In this document: positions 43,315 through 53,800 of the stretch, piece after piece
How the letters are laid out: each line of letters begins with the position of its first letter
Numbering within the stretch: position 1 is the stretch's first letter
DNA from: CALDTK01 sp963837005
GTDB lineage: Bacteria > Bacteroidota > Bacteroidia > Chitinophagales > Saprospiraceae
Direction of reading: 5' to 3'
Length of the DNA stretch: 64,000 bases
Assembly: GCA_963837005.1 (NCBI GenBank)
Contig: CAWIMC010000013.1
Location: forward strand, 434,001-498,000
Program-made: the position numbers and the translations under genes
The notes under the pieces: model-generated
Told to the model about the DNA's origin: nothing
The model's input: the letters and a program-made list of their open reading frames with translations, nothing else
The model's database searches: none

Positions 43315-45852
43315 AACGAAATTTTGCCCTCCTCGCGCTCGCGCTTGCCGGGTCTCACGCCCACGCCCAAGCCCCCGCGCCTCAGCCCCGCCCCAACATC
43401 GTCTTCGTCCTCACCGACGATCAGCGATTCGACGCCCTCGGGTACGCCGGGAATCAACTCGCGCACACCCCGGAGATGGACCGCCTCGCGCGCCAGGGGA
43501 CATACTTCTCGCACGCGATGTCGTCGACGCCGATCTGCGCGGCGTCCCGGGCGAGTATCCTGAGCGGGACCTACGAGCGGACGCACCGCTTCAACTTCTC
43601 CGCCGGGCAGCTCCGCGAGGAGTACATGGCGAATGCTTACCCGCGGCTCCTGCGGGAGGCCGGCTACCGCGTCGGGTTCTACGGGAAGTACGGCGTGAAG
43701 TACGATCGCGAGGACTTGCTATTCGACGAGTACGAGACCTACGATCGCAACGGGGCCTACCCGGATCGGCGGGGGTATTTCTACAAAACCCTCGACGGCG
43801 ATACGGTCCACCTCACACGCTATACCGGGCAGCAGGGCCTAGACTTCATCGACGCGCGCGAGCCCCGAGCAGCCGTTTTGCCTGCAGTTGAGCTTCAGCG
43901 CACCACACGCTCACGACAATGCCCCGGAGCAGTACTTCTGGCAGCCCGAGAGCGATGCCCTGCTCGCCAACACCATCGTGCCACCGCCCGCGCTCCAAGA
44001 GGACCGCTACTTCGATGTTTTGCCGAAAGGCGTCAAAGCTGGGCTCAACCGCGAACGGTGGCACTGGCGCTTCGACACGCCCGAGAAGTACCAGCACTCG
44101 GTGAAGGGCTACCTCCGGATGCTCAGCGAGGTCGACGCGGAGATTGGGCGCCTGCGCGCAAAACTCGAAGAGCGGGGTTTGGCCGACAACACCGTCTTCG
44201 TGATCATGGGTGACAATGGCTACTTCCTGGGGGAGCGCCAGCTGGCCGGCAAGTGGCTCATGTACGACAACTCGGTGCGCGTACCGCTGATCGTCTACGA
44301 CCCGCGCTCGCCGAAGCACCAGGACTCTGATGTGCTCGCCAATAACGTGGACGTGCCCGCCACCTTACTCGACCTCGCGGGGTTGCCGCAGCCGAACACT
44401 TACCAGGGCACGAGCCTCCTACCGCTCGTCCAGGCGAAGACGAGTTCTATCGGCCGCGATACGGCGCTGATCGAGCACCTGTGGGAGTTTGATAAGATTC
44501 CGCCGAGCGAAGGTATCCGGACTGCCGACTACAAATACTTTCGGTACGTAAACGACGCGCGCGACGAGGAGCTCTACGACTTACGTAGCGATCCGCGGGA
44601 GACGCGTAATTTAGCCAAGGAGCAGAAGTTCCGAGGGAAGCTGAGCGTGATGCGGGCCGGCCTCGATCGGCAGATCCTACGGTACTCAGATCGCTATTCC
44701 GCGGGACCTACCGGCTTAATGGTTGATTTCGTAAAAGGCACTAAATCGATCGCCACCTCCAATCGCACTCCAGACCTAAACTGGGTTTTGCCGAAAGGCG
44801 TTAAATCACAGCTCGCCTACCAGATCATCGTGAGCTCATCGGAAGCATTGAGCGAACAACACGTCGGCGATGTCTGGGACAGCGGTCGCGTGCCGAGTCG
44901 GGACATGCAGGCGGTTTACGCAGGTCCAAATTTGAGCGCCGGCGAGACGTACCACTGGCGTGTGCGCTTCTACGACGAGGTCAACCGGCTATCGACGTAC
45001 AGCGAGCCGCGGCGATTCCGGATCGCCGAAGAGGTTCCGCTCCGCGACCCGTCGCCTGCCTCCGTGTACACTTACGCCGAGCAACTCGACCACTACGCCA
45101 CCGGGGGTGACTACGCCTCGGTGCGCCAGCAGATCGATCGCCTGATGGCGAACCCACCGGCTTCGATAGCGCAGCGATTGCAATTGGCATTAATGATCGA
45201 TGTCGACTACCGACATACCGGCAATCCCGGGCTGATCCAGCGTTATTATACATCACTTAAAGTGGCATTGACCGAGCTTCGTTCAGGGCCGCACCGAGAC
45301 GACCTACTCTCCGGTACAACCGCCGTCGATGTGCTCTACGATCATGGATTGCGGGTGATGTCTGGCTTCGCCTCGATAGTCGCCAAACCCGGAGACGCAC
45401 TCGAGTTCGACGCGCTCGCCGCCGAGTTTAGACGGGCTTCACACGTGCGTTCATTGGATAGCGCCTACGTCGATAGCTTTGCCGCTAAGGCTGTTTTGTC
45501 AGACGGACATCCGCCGTCGTATATCATCCAACGTGAGCTCTGGGGCATCCGTCCGCAGACGCCTGGGTTCGGCGTCGCGAGTATATATCCGCGATTAGGA
45601 GATGTGGAGGCGGGCGACGTCACGGTCCCGACCATCCGCGGCGAGATCGAGGCGCGTTACCGCAAAACCAATAACGGTGGCGTCTACACGATTGCGTTGC
45701 CGCCGGGGATGGCCGGGGAGTTCCGGGTCGACTTGAAGGACGGGCAGGTATTGATGATCGGCGGGCAGCCGGTAGACCTGGCTTTCGAGACGGTGAGGCT
45801 AGCGAGTGGCGAGACGGAGTTGGAGGTGGGGGTGTACGGGTACTGCGAGTGA
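43311..45852 (+). pseudogene. secreted sulfatase (S1 family), one frameshift
   Basis: A signal peptide (LALALAGSHAHA) leads into the sulfatase domain: PNIVFVLTDDQRFDALGYAG (metal Asp pair) and the formylglycine site CAASR in STPICAASRASILSG. Later, in another frame, come VFVIMGDNGYFLGERQLAGK and WEFDKIPPSEGIRTADYKYF. The switch is at the C-run 43863-43866; dropping one C joins the frames into about 845 residues. A C-terminal extension with fibronectin-like and helical parts follows. It would remove sulfate from the polysaccharide in the periplasm. The single homopolymer insertion suggests a sequence error rather than decay. Mini-hairpins lie at 44018 and 44786. Confidence 0.82.
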
Positions 45853-45891
45853 GAACATTGCCGGTACGAGCCGCGCGCGTACTTTTCCCGC

Positions 45892-47043
45892 ATGACGCCC
45901 ACCGCCCCCACCCAGCGCCTCCTCTCCCTCGACATCCTGCGCGGACTCACCATCGCGTTGATGATCCTCGTCAACACCCCCGGCAGCTGGAGCCATGTCT
46001 ACGCGCCCTTCCTCCACGCCGAGTGGCACGGCTGCACGCTCACAGATCTCGTCTTCCCGAGCTTCGTGTTCATCGTCGGGGTCTCGATGTACTTCTCCCT
46101 GTCGAAGTTCGGGTGGGCCGGCGAGCCGAGGGACAACGGACAGGCACGCGCCGTCGGCTCGGCACTCACGAAGATCGCCCGGCGCACGGTCTCGATCTTC
46201 GTGGTCGGCCTGCTGCTCAACTACTTCCCCTTCTACGATCACGCCCTCGCGGACTTGCGAATTTACGGGGTACTCCAGCGCATCGCCCTCGCCTACGGTT
46301 TTGCGGCAACGCTGTGCGTCCTCGTCCCGCCGCGCAGGTGGCTGGCCATGACGGCGGTGCTCGGGATTGGCTACTGGGCACTGCTGTACTTCGGCGGGGG
46401 CGCGGATCCGTACAGCCTGGAAGACAACGTCAAGCGCACCGTCGACCTCGCTACCATTGGGGCGGACCATATGTACGGCGGCTTCGGGGTACCCTTCGAC
46501 CCGGAGGGTCTGATCGGCTTCGTGGGCACGGCCATCAACATGTTGCTCGGGGCCTACGTGGGCAGGCGCATACGGCTTACGCCAAAACCGGAGACACCGG
46601 TCAAAACCCTGCTCCTTGTCGGCTTCGCGCTCGTCGCCATCGGCCTCGTTTGGGGACTGATACTCCCGATCAACAAACCCCTCTGGACGAGCAGTTACGC
46701 CGTCTACACTTCCGGCATCGCTACGTGCGTGCTGGCGCTGTTAATCTACTTGGTGGACGGACGCGGCTTTCGGCGCTGGGCGACGCCCTTCGTGCACTTC
46801 GGCAGCAATCCGCTCATCGTGTACGTCCTTTCCGGTCTGATCGTCAAAACGGCCCTGCGCATCGAGTGGGCCGACGCCGCGGGCGAGGGCACGAATGCCT
46901 ACGCCTGGCTCTTCCGCGATGTGTTCAGCGCCATCGTCCCGGTACCGAAACTGGCCTCGCTGCTCTTTGCCCTCTTCATCGTGACCATCTGCTGGAGTGT
47001 CGCCTACGTGATGTACCGGCGGAGGATATTCGTGAAGCTTTAA
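45892..47043 (+). CDS. HGSNAT/DUF5009-like membrane acyltransferase
   Basis: The 383-residue protein has about ten transmembrane helices. It starts with RLLSLDILRGLTIALMILVNTPG, the hallmark of heparan-alpha-glucosaminide N-acetyltransferase-like proteins. The active-site His region is HAEWHGCTLTDLVFPSFVFI (about residues 42-62). Homologues transfer acetyl groups onto amino sugars across a membrane. The sulfatase upstream may act on the same glycan, but no GAG-specific enzymes are recognised. Mini-hairpins at 46299 (GCG stem, GCAA loop) and 46574 (GTAA loop) are unusual variants. Confidence 0.82.
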   Translation: MTPTAPTQRLLSLDILRGLTIALMILVNTPGSWSHVYAPFLHAEWHGCTLTDLVFPSFVFIVGVSMYFSLSKFGWAGEPRDNGQARAVGSALTKIARRTVSIFVVGLLLNYFPFYDHALADLRIYGVLQRIALAYGFAATLCVLVPPRRWLAMTAVLGIGYWALLYFGGGADPYSLEDNVKRTVDLATIGADHMYGGFGVPFDPEGLIGFVGTAINMLLGAYVGRRIRLTPKPETPVKTLLLVGFALVAIGLVWGLILPINKPLWTSSYAVYTSGIATCVLALLIYLVDGRGFRRWATPFVHFGSNPLIVYVLSGLIVKTALRIEWADAAGEGTNAYAWLFRDVFSAIVPVPKLASLLFALFIVTICWSVAYVMYRRRIFVKL

Positions 47044-47083
47044 CCCGGCGCTGCGCTAGATGTACGTCGAAGTACGGTACCCA

Positions 47084-47736
47084 CTACCGGCCACTGGCCA
47101 CGTACAGGACCACGCCGGTATCCGTGACGACGTTCGCCCCGAAGACTTTCTCGCCATCGTAATCGATGACCGGCAGACGCGTCGGGCGCTCCCACCGCAT
47201 CCGCTTCGAGGCGATCGGGCCGGTGACGTAGAGCACGCCGTCGGGGATGCGCAGCTGCTCGTCGACGCCGACCACCCCGAGTTTCGTGACGAAGCGGTAG
47301 ACGTTGTAGTCGCGGTCGGCGCTGGCGAGGTAGCTCGTTGAGTGGGTCCGTGAGTTGGGTGACGTTGCTGTGCGTATCGCGTCGCCGCGGGCGCGGCGGG
47401 CACCTCCGCCACCAGTTCTACTAACAGGTCTTTGTCTGCCGGATCATCTCGTTTTGGCGAAAGCCCACTGCTCACGGCGCGCATCACGGCGTGATTGGAA
47501 GCGTAGAGGTCGGAGGCCGGGAGTCGCTCGAGGTCGGTGGTGATGCGGATTATTTCGGCGTCGGTGAGGCCGGCGTGTGCGTAGCGACTGCGGAGGTAGG
47601 CGCGGAGGTCGTCGCGGAGGAGGACGTGGGCTTCGCTCTGTCTTTTGAGGCTGCCGCCAAAACCGTGTATGAAGCCTTGCTCGGCGAGACGCGCCGTGTA
47701 GAGCTGTTCGAGGCGGGTTCCGGTGAAGGCGGGCAT
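47084..47736 (-). pseudogene. N-terminal fragment of a type I restriction HsdR protein
   Basis: From the ATG at 47736 the product has RLEQLYTARLAEQGFIHGFG, then LTDAEIIRITTDLERLPASDLYASN and KDLLVELV. In a second frame follows YNVYRFVTKLGVVGVDEQLRIPDGVLYVTG. These match the start of HsdR N-terminal domains (DLYxSN, then RIPDGVLFxNG). The nuclease catalytic residues, helicase domains and C-terminus are missing, and the frame breaks at least once between about 47320 and 47400. It is a relic of a second restriction system, distinct from the complete HsdR at 50810-54034. A mini-hairpin copy is at 47452. Confidence 0.65.
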
Positions 47737-47767
47737 GGGGCTAGTTAAATAGTAGTCATCAGGAAGG

Positions 47768-48511
47768 TTAAGCCTTACTGGAGCCGCGTTTCCCGCGTTT
47801 CTCTACTCCTCTTCCTAACCCGAGATGAGATCCACGCTTCGGACTTTGGGCTGGCTTATCGTCTGCAATACTTCCTCCAGGGATCCTTCGCTTCTCGTCA
47901 ATCACCGTATGCTTATCCGTCGTAGCAACTTCACCTCCCGAACGTCGCTTTTCGGCGGACGCTAAAACACCGATGAAGGATTCGGCATTGGTTCTAGGCT
48001 CTGCAACTTCAATTTTCACTATGGGGATTACCCTTCTATTCGGCGAAAGTGATTGACCACTAGAACTGTGCGTATCGTCACACATACCGACCTTATACCT
48101 CGTCATTTGACTTATCAAGTCTTCAGTGTATACCTCAAACGATCTATAGCCGCGCGGCGGCCCGAGAGCCTCGTATACGCTGCTAAACTGAAGCGCGGTG
48201 TCATTGGGAGGCAGCACCCTCGTGGTGATTTCGCGTATGTCTACACCGCCTTCTGTACCCAGCGTCATCACCTCCGCGCTTTTTAGCTTGGTAGCCTCTT
48301 CCTCGAACTCGACTTCTAATGCGTCCAGCGTCACTTTGACGCCTTCAATCATCCTGGGACCAAACACCGCCGCAACTCGCGACTCGTCCAGCATCGACCG
48401 AAACGTCAGTTGCGACTCCACCGGATCGTAGGCCACCAACCCAACCACCAGCACCTCTCCCGGGAAGGGATGAGGGCAGAATCTGAGGAGCTGGCTCTGG
48501 AATGGCTTCAT
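47768..48511 (-). CDS. DUF3037-like protein paired with a HipA-like kinase
   Basis: The 247-residue protein starts FQSQLLRFCPHPFPGEVLVV followed by VGLVAYDPVESQLTFRSM, the layout of DUF3037 proteins that accompany HipA-like kinases. The C-terminal 70 residues are basic and low-complexity. Its ATG overlaps the stop of the HipA-like gene by 4 bp, indicating coupled translation. The function of the pair is unknown; by analogy with HipA modules it may be a toxin-antitoxin or stress system (inference). Confidence 0.65.
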   Translation of the reverse strand: MKPFQSQLLRFCPHPFPGEVLVVGLVAYDPVESQLTFRSMLDESRVAAVFGPRMIEGVKVTLDALEVEFEEEATKLKSAEVMTLGTEGGVDIREITTRVLPPNDTALQFSSVYEALGPPRGYRSFEVYTEDLISQMTRYKVGMCDDTHSSSGQSLSPNRRVIPIVKIEVAEPRTNAESFIGVLASAEKRRSGGEVATTDKHTVIDEKRRIPGGSIADDKPAQSPKRGSHLGLGRGVEKRGKRGSSKA

Positions 48512-49305
48512 CTTGCTTGGACTAACGTACGGAAAAGCTCATGGATGGGTACCGAATCGTCTTTCAGCCACGCTATCCGCTCTGCGGCGACGTCGCGACA
48601 ACGCGTACCCAACACAGGAAGGCTCGAAGCTTGCACCAAGGTTAGCATCAGGTTCTCGTGCGTAGCGCGCACGTGCGCCACTTCGGCATCGACGGCATCC
48701 GCTGAAACGCCCGTCGATCTTAGGAATTGCCGACTCACGTGATAGGCCATCAGCGCTGGCAACTCTTCCGGAGCCGCTGCCCCATCAGACCCCAGACAAG
48801 CTTCGTGGTCGATGGCGTACAAGACGTTTCTAACCAGAAGGCAATTGGGATTCATGACCGACCGATCCCGATTCACGACCAAGCCATCGAAGACCAGGAG
48901 TCGCAGGGCCTGTTCGACAAAAGGTGGTCCCGCCTGAGCGCCTGCCCGCGATACAGGCAGCGCCCCTTCCATAAAGACGCTCCCGAAGGCCAGTCCAGGA
49001 CGCAGCCCCAGTTCGCCCGCCTCACCCTGCGCCCGTGGCCAAGTGGCCAGGAGTTCCTCGTCGAGTTCGACCAAGTAGGCATCCGGCGTCGGCAAGCCCA
49101 ACGCGCTCGCGAGCATTGAGCAGAGCACTTCACTCTCCACCCGAACCTCGGGGAAGTCAGGGCGAAGCGGCTTGAGCACTAGATCGACAAACGCCGTCGA
49201 GCCGTCTGGGTAGTCCGCTCGGCAGCGCGTGAGGACCGGCTGCCGACGCCCCGAAACGAATGTTTTGAGGAAACTCAGCGGCGTAACGACAGCGTCTATG
49301 AACAT
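48508..49305 (-). CDS. HipA-like kinase domain protein
   Basis: About 265 residues from the ATG at 49305. GRRQPVLTRCRADYPDGSTA then FVDLVLKPL is a kinase-like N-lobe. ESEVLCSMLASALGLPTPDA, FGSVFMEG, and the catalytic-loop-like LVFDGLVVNRDRSVMNPNCL with YAIDHEACL (metal-binding Asp) follow the HipA_2 pattern. It is shorter than classical HipA. It is paired with the DUF3037-like gene. The mini-hairpin copy at 49263-49276 has the unique stem GAG/CTC. Confidence 0.72.
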   Translation of the reverse strand: MFIDAVVTPLSFLKTFVSGRRQPVLTRCRADYPDGSTAFVDLVLKPLRPDFPEVRVESEVLCSMLASALGLPTPDAYLVELDEELLATWPRAQGEAGELGLRPGLAFGSVFMEGALPVSRAGAQAGPPFVEQALRLLVFDGLVVNRDRSVMNPNCLLVRNVLYAIDHEACLGSDGAAAPEELPALMAYHVSRQFLRSTGVSADAVDAEVAHVRATHENLMLTLVQASSLPVLGTRCRDVAAERIAWLKDDSVPIHELFRTLVQAR

Positions 49306-49639
49306 GTGGCGCTGGCGAACATAAGTGGAATGCGTTGAGTGAGACTCGGGCGCTGGACGACGGCTCACCTTCCCATGTCCCACGGCGTACAGCCACGAGG
49401 ATGCCCGCGGGTAGGGCTTCCCGGGGGAGGAGAGTACGCGCGGGGTGCATGTATCGTTTGCCAAACTCGACGAGGACGAGCGAGATACCTGCATCAGCAA
49501 GGACTACACCTGCCACACGCCTTCGGGCTGCGCGTGTAACGGTTAGGCTTGTGCCAAAACCTTCTATCAAAAGGTCCAACCCGAGACTGCCTAAAAGCGT
49601 ACCTTGAGCGCCGACCCCAACTCGTAATCCCCATCCCCC
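49306..49639. other. intergenic region between the HipA-like and DUF2188 genes
   Basis: No gene is supported here. It is a divergent promoter region. It holds one weak mini-hairpin variant (GGCTTGTGCCAAAA, 49548-49561) in which the stem is kept but the loop is ACAA. Confidence 0.3.
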
Positions 49640-49993
49640 GTGGCCAAACGCAAGACCACATCCGCCAAGCGACCTTCGACCGCCCCACACGCAAACGGAA
49701 CTACCGCGACGCGAACGCCCGTAGCACCCAAACCAAAAGTCGCTAAACCAGCCGCTGCTAAGACCAAGCAACTCACACTCGAGTCCATGCGCGACGCGAC
49801 CATCTACCACGTCACTACGCGCGGCACCCAATGGGCTGTCCACAAGCACGGCGCCACCAAGGCCTCAGGGCTATACGACACGAAAGAAGAGGCCAAACAA
49901 GCAGCCAAGCGATTTCAGGCCACCAATAAGCACATCATCGTTCACCGTCGCGATGGATCAGTAGAAAGATGGATCAGCGGGAAAGCAGCATAG
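49640..49993 (+). CDS. DUF2188 domain protein
   Basis: The 117-residue product starts with GTG and a lysine/alanine/proline-rich, probably disordered leader of about 45 residues. The DUF2188 domain follows: IYHVTTRGTQWAVHKHGATK, then LYDTKEEAKQAAKRFQATNK and IIVHRRDGSVERWIS. The role of this small domain is unknown; DUF2188 genes often lie in mobile or defence regions. Its end overlaps the next gene by 25 bp. Confidence 0.75.
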   Translation: MAKRKTTSAKRPSTAPHANGTTATRTPVAPKPKVAKPAAAKTKQLTLESMRDATIYHVTTRGTQWAVHKHGATKASGLYDTKEEAKQAAKRFQATNKHIIVHRRDGSVERWISGKAA

Positions 49994-50610
49994 AAGATTT
50001 CGAGCGGTCCGTCTTTATCAACTGCCCGTTCGATGAAGATTTCTTCCCCCTACTTAAGGCGATGCTCTGGGTGCTGGTGCACGCCGGACTCAAGCCGCGT
50101 CTAACCCTGGAGCGGAGCAACGCCGCGGAAGGGCGCCTGGACAAGATCCGCGAGCTCATCGAGGCGTCGAAGTACGGTATCCACGACCTGAGTCGCCTGA
50201 AGGCAAAGAAGAAAGGCGAGATCTACCGGCTCAACATGCCCTTCGAATTGGGGTTGGACTATGCCTGCAAACACTACAGCCCCGATCCGCGACAAAAAGG
50301 TAAAGTCCTGCTCCTCCTAGAGGGCAAATAGTATTCCGCGTTTCAGGCGCTCTCGGACATCAACTTCACCGACCCGAAAGCTCACAATGACGACCCGGCA
50401 ACCCTGATCGCCAAAGTTAGAGATTGGCTCGTACAGTCCGGGCATACGATTGAACTTGGCGCCGATGGACTATGGCTCGCGTTCACCAACTTCTACCTCG
50501 AGTTTCAGGTGAGCAAGCACGCGCTCAGGTGGAGCCAGAAGGACATAGAAAGCATCCCAATCAAGGAATTTATGGACTATCTGCACCAGGCTAAGATTGG
50601 CGGACAATGA
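49969..50610 (+). pseudogene. TIR-like/nucleotide-binding-like protein gene with an internal amber stop
   Basis: The frame from 49969 reads FERSVFINCPFDEDFFPLLK, then ERSNAAEGRLDKIRELIEAS, then KYGIHDLSRLKAKKKGEIYRLNMPFELGL and KVLLLLEGK, then TAG at 50329-50331. It continues without interruption (YSAFQALSDINFTDPKAHND, KVRDWLVQSG) to TGA at 50608-50610. The beginning resembles a widespread family of predicted TIR/deoxyribosyltransferase-like folds seen in defence islands (VFINCPFD ... YGIHDLSR ... NMPFELGL). Whether it is a TIR NADase cannot be said from sequence. The amber codon makes it a probable pseudogene unless read through. Confidence 0.55.
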
Positions 50611-50809
50611 ATGCTGGGGTCACGGAAGGCGATACTCGAACATACGATGGTGAAAGTGAACGCTCGCTAAAAAGGCCGACCAATCGCCGAATAAATTCGG
50701 GGCTGCGAAAAGCAACGCACGCTACGCGGCTACCCGGTGCAATGCGAAGAGGAGGTAGGTAGGAATCGGACCTGGGTCAAAGCTCATTTGGATAGCTATT
50801 TAGCACCTT

Positions 50810-53800
50810 TCAAGCCCCAACACCCCCATACACACTCTCCCCACTCCCGTAATAACTCGTATACACATGTCGATACACACTCGCACTCCGGCTACCAATA
50901 TCCGCATCGGTATAACTACTCACCGGTAGATGAAGCAACGAGTCCCCGATCACCACCTTCACCTGCGCCTTGATCTCCTCCTTCTCTCGCCAGTGCTCGA
51001 TGACGAACTTGGTGTCTTTAAGGGTGTCCAATAATTCGACCGCCACTTTCTTAACTTTCTTCAACTCATCGGGACTGAGTTGCTTCCCCTCCCGCAATAA
51101 ATCGAAGATGGCGAGTTCTTCGGGGAAGAGCTCCTCCGCCACCGCGCGCTGCTCCTCGGCGGACAGGGATTCGACGAAGGCGCTCAACTGCTCGAAGGCG
51201 CGCACGGTGTCCTCCATCGACTTGCCGGCGTTGTACTCCGCGACGATCTGCACGTAGCGCTCGTGGAAGTCCAGGCGCAGGGGGTTCTCGCGGAGCATCC
51301 GCTTGAGCTTCCGCTCGATCGCCTGCTTCAGATCGTAGGTCAGTTGCTGCCTGTGAGGATGTTTGGCGAAAGCCTCCCGGAGCTTCTTGAAGTTGAGCGA
51401 ACTCAGGTCGACCATGACCTCCTCCACCTTGCTAGGCGCGGCACGCTCTACCGTGATGCTCTCGTCTACGTAGGCCTGCAACTGGAGCATGATGTCGGTC
51501 ACGTCCGCCGCGCGCTCCTGTTGGTGTAGCAGGCGGTAAATCGCGTCGATGGCGTCGTGGTCGGCGGTGTAGGGCTTGACCTCGGGTTCGGGGAAGAGCG
51601 CCTTGTACTTACGGAACACGTTGCGCGCCAACATCTCGAAAGTCGTGCGACTCGTCTCGTTGAGACACGCCGCGTCGGCGCCGTCCCGGATGAGCGCAAT
51701 CCTGTTCATCGGTTTGGCCGCGTGCAAAGTATCGAGTTCGAAGTCGAGACTGCATAAATGGCGCTTCGTCTCCTGAATGGCCTCGGCCAACTTACCGGCC
51801 AGGTCTGCCAGTGGTGCGGTAGGTTTTCCCGTAAGGGTATCCTCCTCCTTATCGGCATCCTCTGCCTTGCCGCGCTCCTTCTCGCCGTAGACCGCGTACG
51901 CCTTCTCGAGCTGGCGGTAGACGTTGCCGTAGTCGACGATCAGGCCGTTCTCCTTCTCGTCGTCGTACATGCGGTTGGCCCGCGCGATCGTCTGCATCAA
52001 CGTATGCCCCTTGATGGGCTTGTCGAGGTAGACCGTCGAGACGCACTGCGCGTCGAAACCTGTGATCCACATCGCACACACGATCGCAAGACGGAAGGGG
52101 TGGTCCGGGTCCTTGAACTGCTTTTCCAGATCGCGCTCCGTGAGTTTCTCGCGGTGGGTGGCGATGTCCATACCGAGTTTGCGGAACTTGTCGACCTCGT
52201 TCTGCTCCGAACTTACCACCACGCAGATCTCGGTCTCCGCCACGCGCTCGCGCTTGCGGCGTAGGTCCTGCGCTTCTTGCTGGTCACGGGCTTCTGCGAT
52301 TTCCTCGTCGAGTTCGGTCAGGTACGCCGGCCAAAACCGTACGATGTAGTCGTACATCCGCACGGCCGTCGGCTTGTCCATCGCGACGTACATCGCTTTG
52401 CCCTGGTAGCCGCGCTCGTTGAAGTGCCACACCAGGTCGCGCGCAATGGCCTCGAGCCGCGGGGCGGCCGTAAGCACGGGGTAGTTGCGCTGGAAATCGT
52501 AAGACAGCCGTCGACGCTGATCCTCGTCCAGGTCTTCGCGTTCGAGGATCTCCGCCATGCGCTCGTCGAGCGCCGGATTGTCGATGCCGAGCTTTTCGCC
52601 GCGGTTGATGTAGCGCAGCGGTAGCGTGGCCTCGTCGTCGATGGCGCGTTTGAAATCGTACACCGATACGTAATCCCCGAAGATATTCTTGGTGAACTCG
52701 ATCTCGTCTTCGATCAGTGGCGTACCGGTAAAGCCGAGGTAGGACGCATTTGGCAAGCCGTGGAAGCGCATGTTGCGCGCGTAGGTCCCGCCCTGCGTCC
52801 GGTGCGCCTCGTCGGAGATCACGATGACGTTGCGCCGCTCGGTGATGAGCGGGAAGACCGACTCCTTGTCCGGATCGACGGAGAACTTGTGGATCAGTGA
52901 AAACACGTAGCGATGATTCTCACTGAGCAGCTCCCGCAAGTGCTCCCGCCCAGAGATGCCCGACTTCTTGCCCGCCACGACCTGCTTGTTCGTTACCGCC
53001 CCCACGCCCGAGAAAGTGTCGTAAAGTTGGTTCTCGAGTTCGGTGCGATCAACGACCAGCAGGAAGGTGTAGGCCCCGCCCAACTTCCGGTGGATCTTCT
53101 CGCACAAGAACACCATCGAGTAGGACTTACCGCTGCCCTGCGTGTGCCAGAACACACCCAACTTGCCCTGCAAATCCTCGATATCGCGCACGTTATCTAT
53201 GACGCGATTGACCCCCAGATACTGGTGGTTCTTCGCCATCAACTTGACGATGTCGCCCCCGGAGCGATCGAAGAGCAGGAAGTTCTCGAACAGGTCCATC
53301 AGGCGCGCAGGGTCGCAGGTGCCGCGCAGCATCGTATCGAGGCTCACCGCGCCCTCCTCGGCCTCACGTATCCGCTTCCACTCCAGAAAGTATTTGTACG
53401 GACTGGTCAGCGTTCCGACCCGCGCGTCCACGCCATTGCTGAGCACGATGAAGGCGTTGTGGTGGAAGACGTGCGGGATGGTATCCTTGTAGTCCGTGAG
53501 GTTGTCGTCGAAGGCGTTGCGCAGGTCCTTGTGGTGCGCCTTGAGTTCGAAGAAGACCAGCGGCACGCCGTTGACGAAGCCGATGACATCCGGGCGTTTG
53601 TGGTACAGCGGTCCCTGCACCTCGAGCTGCCGCACGGCCAGGAAGTGATTGCTCGCGTAATCGTCGAAGTCGAACACGCGCAACTTCGCGCGGACCGTAT
53701 CCCCGTTGGGCTTCGCGTAGCTCACCTCCACGCCTTCCTTCAGCAGTCGGTACTTCTCGTAATTGGTCTGGGCCGGGAGCTTTCCCGCGGGCTGCTCCGT

